A DNA stretch of 6,276 nucleotides from Gammaproteobacteria bacterium. Lineage in GTDB: Bacteria; Pseudomonadota; Gammaproteobacteria; Acidiferrobacterales; Acidiferrobacteraceae. The stretch is from NCBI GenBank assembly GCA_028064935.1, contig JAPTWT010000225.1, positions 1 to 6,276 on the forward strand, written 5' to 3'. Numbering within the stretch: the stretch's first letter is position 1; the number at the start of each line of letters is the position of its first letter. Shown here in pieces: positions 4,825 through 6,276 of the stretch. The notes beneath the pieces are model-generated. The model ran no database searches and was not told the DNA's origin. It saw only the letters and a program-made list of their open reading frames with translations. The position numbers were made by a program, and so were the translations under genes.

Positions 4825-5373
4825 ATGCTGCACATCTGGAGTTTGGATTTTTCGTATATACACGGCGGTCCGGGGCGCCTGAATATCGTGGAGTACCGGG
4901 CCTCCGTGCCCCCCACGACCGACGCGGCCCTTCGAAGCACCTGGCACGAGAAGGTCTATAGCGGCCTCGAAGGCCTGCTGGACGAGCTGTTCCTGCGAGA
5001 GGATGCGACCGAGATTGTCGGCACAATACCCATTCACCACGGCCAGAAGGACACCGAGCTCTCGGAAGGCCCCAGGGAGCGACAGGCGCGGTTCCTGTAT
5101 CGGGGCGAGACCCCGGGCGCGGCGGGTTGCGAAGAGGTAGTCGAAGTGGACCTGACGCTGTCCCGGACGACCGGGACCGACGAGCCCGCGCTTCAAGTCC
5201 ATCTAATGGCAACGGGCACGACGCATTTTCAGAACATGCTCCTTGCTCACGTGACGGTGATGCCCGGCGTGAGCTGGGCGGACGAGGCCCTGGACCGGCT
5301 GGGGCGTCTCGATATCGTGTCAAAGCGCGGGCCCCTCGTGCCGGGTGCGGCCGGGTTCTTGAGTCGGCCCTAA
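4825..5373 (+). CDS. Uncharacterised 182-aa soluble protein
   Basis: I do not recognise this family. The protein is acidic overall, has no signal peptide or membrane segment, and alternates strand-like stretches (LHIWSLDFSYIHGG at 2-15, RLNIVEYRASVPP at 18-30, VVEVDLTLSR at 105-114, ALQVHLMATG at 122-131, LLAHVTVMPG at 139-148) with helices (YSGLEGLLDELFLRED at 45-60, WADEALDRLGRLD at 151-163), as in a compact alpha/beta fold. AAGGAG (4811-4816) eight bases before ATG 4825 is the best ribosome site of the plus-strand genes and decides the start. The frame extends upstream to 4564, but that part looks non-coding. The 96-aa membrane-protein gene follows after 73 bp containing a hairpin and no obvious promoter, so the two may form an operon. 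Confidence 0.78.
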   Translation: MLHIWSLDFSYIHGGPGRLNIVEYRASVPPTTDAALRSTWHEKVYSGLEGLLDELFLREDATEIVGTIPIHHGQKDTELSEGPRERQARFLYRGETPGAAGCEEVVEVDLTLSRTTGTDEPALQVHLMATGTTHFQNMLLAHVTVMPGVSWADEALDRLGRLDIVSKRGPLVPGAAGFLSRP

Positions 5374-5396
5374 CGATCCCAGATAAGACCCTTCCC

Positions 5397-5432
5397 GCGG
5401 TTTCGGGGCGGCACCGCCGCCCTCGAAACCGC
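5397..5432 (+). other. Long intercistronic hairpin
   Basis: GCGGTTTCGGGGCGGC pairs with GCCGCCCTCGAAACCGC over 16 bp with one bulged T and a 3-base loop (ACC). No U-run follows on either strand, so classical termination is unlikely. Between two same-strand genes it more likely protects the upstream mRNA end or tunes expression of the downstream gene; its 3' arm ends four bases before the next ribosome site. Confidence 0.7.
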
Positions 5433-5446
5433 CCCTGGAGACCCTC

Positions 5447-5737
5447 ATGTCCTCTGAATACCTCGATATCAGCATCATTTCTGTCAGCACCGTGGCGGGC
5501 ATCGTCCTTGACCTCTTTCGGGATCGGGACGTGTTGACGCACGCGGCGGCTGCGCCCTGGGTCATCCTGGCCGCCTTTGTCCTTGAGCCTTTGATTCTGG
5601 GTGCGGCCATTGCGGTGCTCGTCGTCTGGCGCCCTGCCGGTATGGCCTACACCCTGATGCTCATCATCCTCTTTGTCCTGCTGTATGCCGCAGGGTGGGT
5701 CGGTGATATCGCCCGCAGCCGCCTCCATAGCGACTGA
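5447..5737 (+). CDS. Uncharacterised small membrane protein (96 aa)
   Basis: Two clear transmembrane segments are seen: residues about 37-61 (WVILAAFVLEPLILGAAIAV and on) and 66-87 (MAYTLMLIILFVLLYAAGW). A third, weaker hydrophobic stretch at 7-24 (DISIISVSTVAGIVLDLF) is possibly amphipathic. The loop between the two strong segments is very short (WRPAG), which makes a tight helical hairpin. GGAG (5437-5440) six bases before the ATG supports the start. It resembles unassigned inner-membrane proteins only in general design, and I see no catalytic or binding motif. It probably shares a transcript with the 182-aa gene upstream. It could be a membrane partner of that protein, or a small holin-like or toxin-like protein, but nothing in the sequence favours one of these. 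Confidence 0.75.
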   Translation: MSSEYLDISIISVSTVAGIVLDLFRDRDVLTHAAAAPWVILAAFVLEPLILGAAIAVLVVWRPAGMAYTLMLIILFVLLYAAGWVGDIARSRLHSD

Positions 5738-5823
5738 CGGGCTGCGGACGCGGCCTGTGAGGGAGGAAGACTGCCCATGGCCCTCATGAACCCCTGGGTA
5801 GGGGTGACCCATGACGCCGGCGC

Positions 5824-5989
5824 GGACTGGAGACCATGGCAATGCTGTATCGCAAGCGCACCCTGAAAGGTCCTCCTCGAGGATACGTTGGTCCGGTCCC
5901 GTACTCCCTACGCCGTCATCGGCGACATCGGATTCTTCGAACACCGGGACGTGGCCGACGCCCTAGCGCTTGCGCGAGCGCTGCCAGTA
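5824..5989 (+). pseudogene. Frameshifted remnant of a UvrD/Rep-type DNA helicase
   Basis: Two frames joined near 5866-5870 give a stretch typical of superfamily 1A helicases between their late ATPase motifs. The first frame reads LETMAMLYRKRTLK (compare the family pattern AVLYRTN..SR). After a one-base slip the second reads VLLEDTLVRSRTPYAVIGD and then IGFFEHRDVADALALARAL, matching the pattern lE..L....PY.v.GG..FF.r.EikDALAylrl. Only about 55 codons survive; the Walker motifs and the C-terminal arginine and QxxR motifs are absent. The second frame loses similarity after about 5985 and stops at 6040. This marks a dead helicase gene, left by deletion or recombination. Assignment rests on pattern recall, not a search. 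Confidence 0.6.
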
Positions 5990-5993
5990 CTCC

Positions 5994-6230
5994 TCAACGG
6001 ACATTGTATGCCGCCTTGCTCAAATGCATATACCGCATAAGACACCGCGTGCCTTCTGCCTTTTGGCAGCTCCACGCGGAGCCAGGGTAGACCACAACAC
6101 CGCAAACCGCGGATGCGCCGCCACACCAAGCTCCCCTGATGCATTCCACCGTAATCACCGGTGGCTCGCCGAAAAAGCGCTTGCAGACTGGTGTCATCGG
6201 ATCAATGTTGGAATCCAGGCTGATTGTCAT
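5994..6230 (-). CDS. Doubtful small ORF, unknown function
   Basis: A 78-codon minus-strand frame starting MTISLDSNIDPMTPVCKRFF. GGTGG lies four bases upstream of the ATG, an acceptable ribosome site. The first 35 residues look protein-like (FFGEPPVITVEC), while the rest is cysteine-rich and runs opposite decayed DNA next to the helicase remnant. No family is recognised. It may be the start of a gene whose end was lost, or a chance frame. I see nothing else in 6041-6276. Confidence 0.28.
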   Translation of the reverse strand: MTISLDSNIDPMTPVCKRFFGEPPVITVECIRGAWCGGASAVCGVVVYPGSAWSCQKAEGTRCLMRYMHLSKAAYNVR

Positions 6231-6276
6231 TTATCCACCTTCTCGACTCAAGACCAGCATGGAGCACCTGATCGCT

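Noticed and set aside
5777..5866. A 29-codon ORF after a GGAGG-like site
   Set aside because: It is short, overlaps the helicase remnant in another frame and has no recognisable product. The start context alone is not enough.
4802..5944. Long minus-strand ORF (380 aa)
   Set aside because: It has Arg/Pro/Gly-rich composition and lies opposite two plus-strand genes with good ribosome sites, so it is a shadow frame.
1..6276. CRISPR array or tandem repeat cluster
   Set aside because: No regularly spaced direct repeats were seen; the only repeats are IS ends, the IS3 remnant and short palindromes.

Overview
The window looks like accessory DNA at the edge of a genomic island in a GC-rich bacterium. 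The tRNA-His fragment, the insertion sequences (IS) and the Shine-Dalgarno sites suggest a proteobacterium, but no gene here fixes the lineage. Much of the window consists of mobile elements and their remains.

Positions 71-120 (minus strand) hold the 3' half of a tRNA-His gene, with GTG anticodon, T arm and encoded CCA but no D arm or 5' acceptor strand. This is what an attachment-site duplicate left by a tRNA-targeting integrase looks like. The geometry puts chromosome at 1-70 and the element to the right. A small AlpA/excisionase-type regulator (417-650) lies next to it, behind a leader with direct repeats and palindromes. No integrase is visible.

Positions 666-3025 are a nested pair of insertion sequences. 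An IS630-family element is flanked by TA and its transposase gene is split by a complete 1262-bp IS3-family element (1417-2678). The IS3 element has 27-bp inverted repeats, orfA, orfB and a GGG target duplication. Removing it with one GGG copy restores an uninterrupted 340-codon IS630 transposase frame. Just beyond, 3097-3231 is a diverged left-end remnant of a second IS3 copy, which may itself interrupt a small minus-strand gene.

Positions 3409-5737 carry plus-strand genes of unknown function. They are a 142-aa two-helix membrane protein (possibly coupled to a 74-aa ORF and ended by a strong terminator), a 182-aa soluble protein behind a strong ribosome site, and a 96-aa membrane protein. 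The last two are separated by a long hairpin and are probably co-transcribed. Between them, 4172-4764 has no gene I can support.

The right end (5738-6276) is decayed. A frameshifted piece of a UvrD/Rep-type helicase is recognisable at 5824-5989, and a doubtful 78-aa minus-strand ORF lies beside it.

I see no CRISPR array, complete phage module or clearly recognisable defence system. The best candidates for new biology are the uncharacterised 182-aa/96-aa gene pair and the tRNA-His island end.
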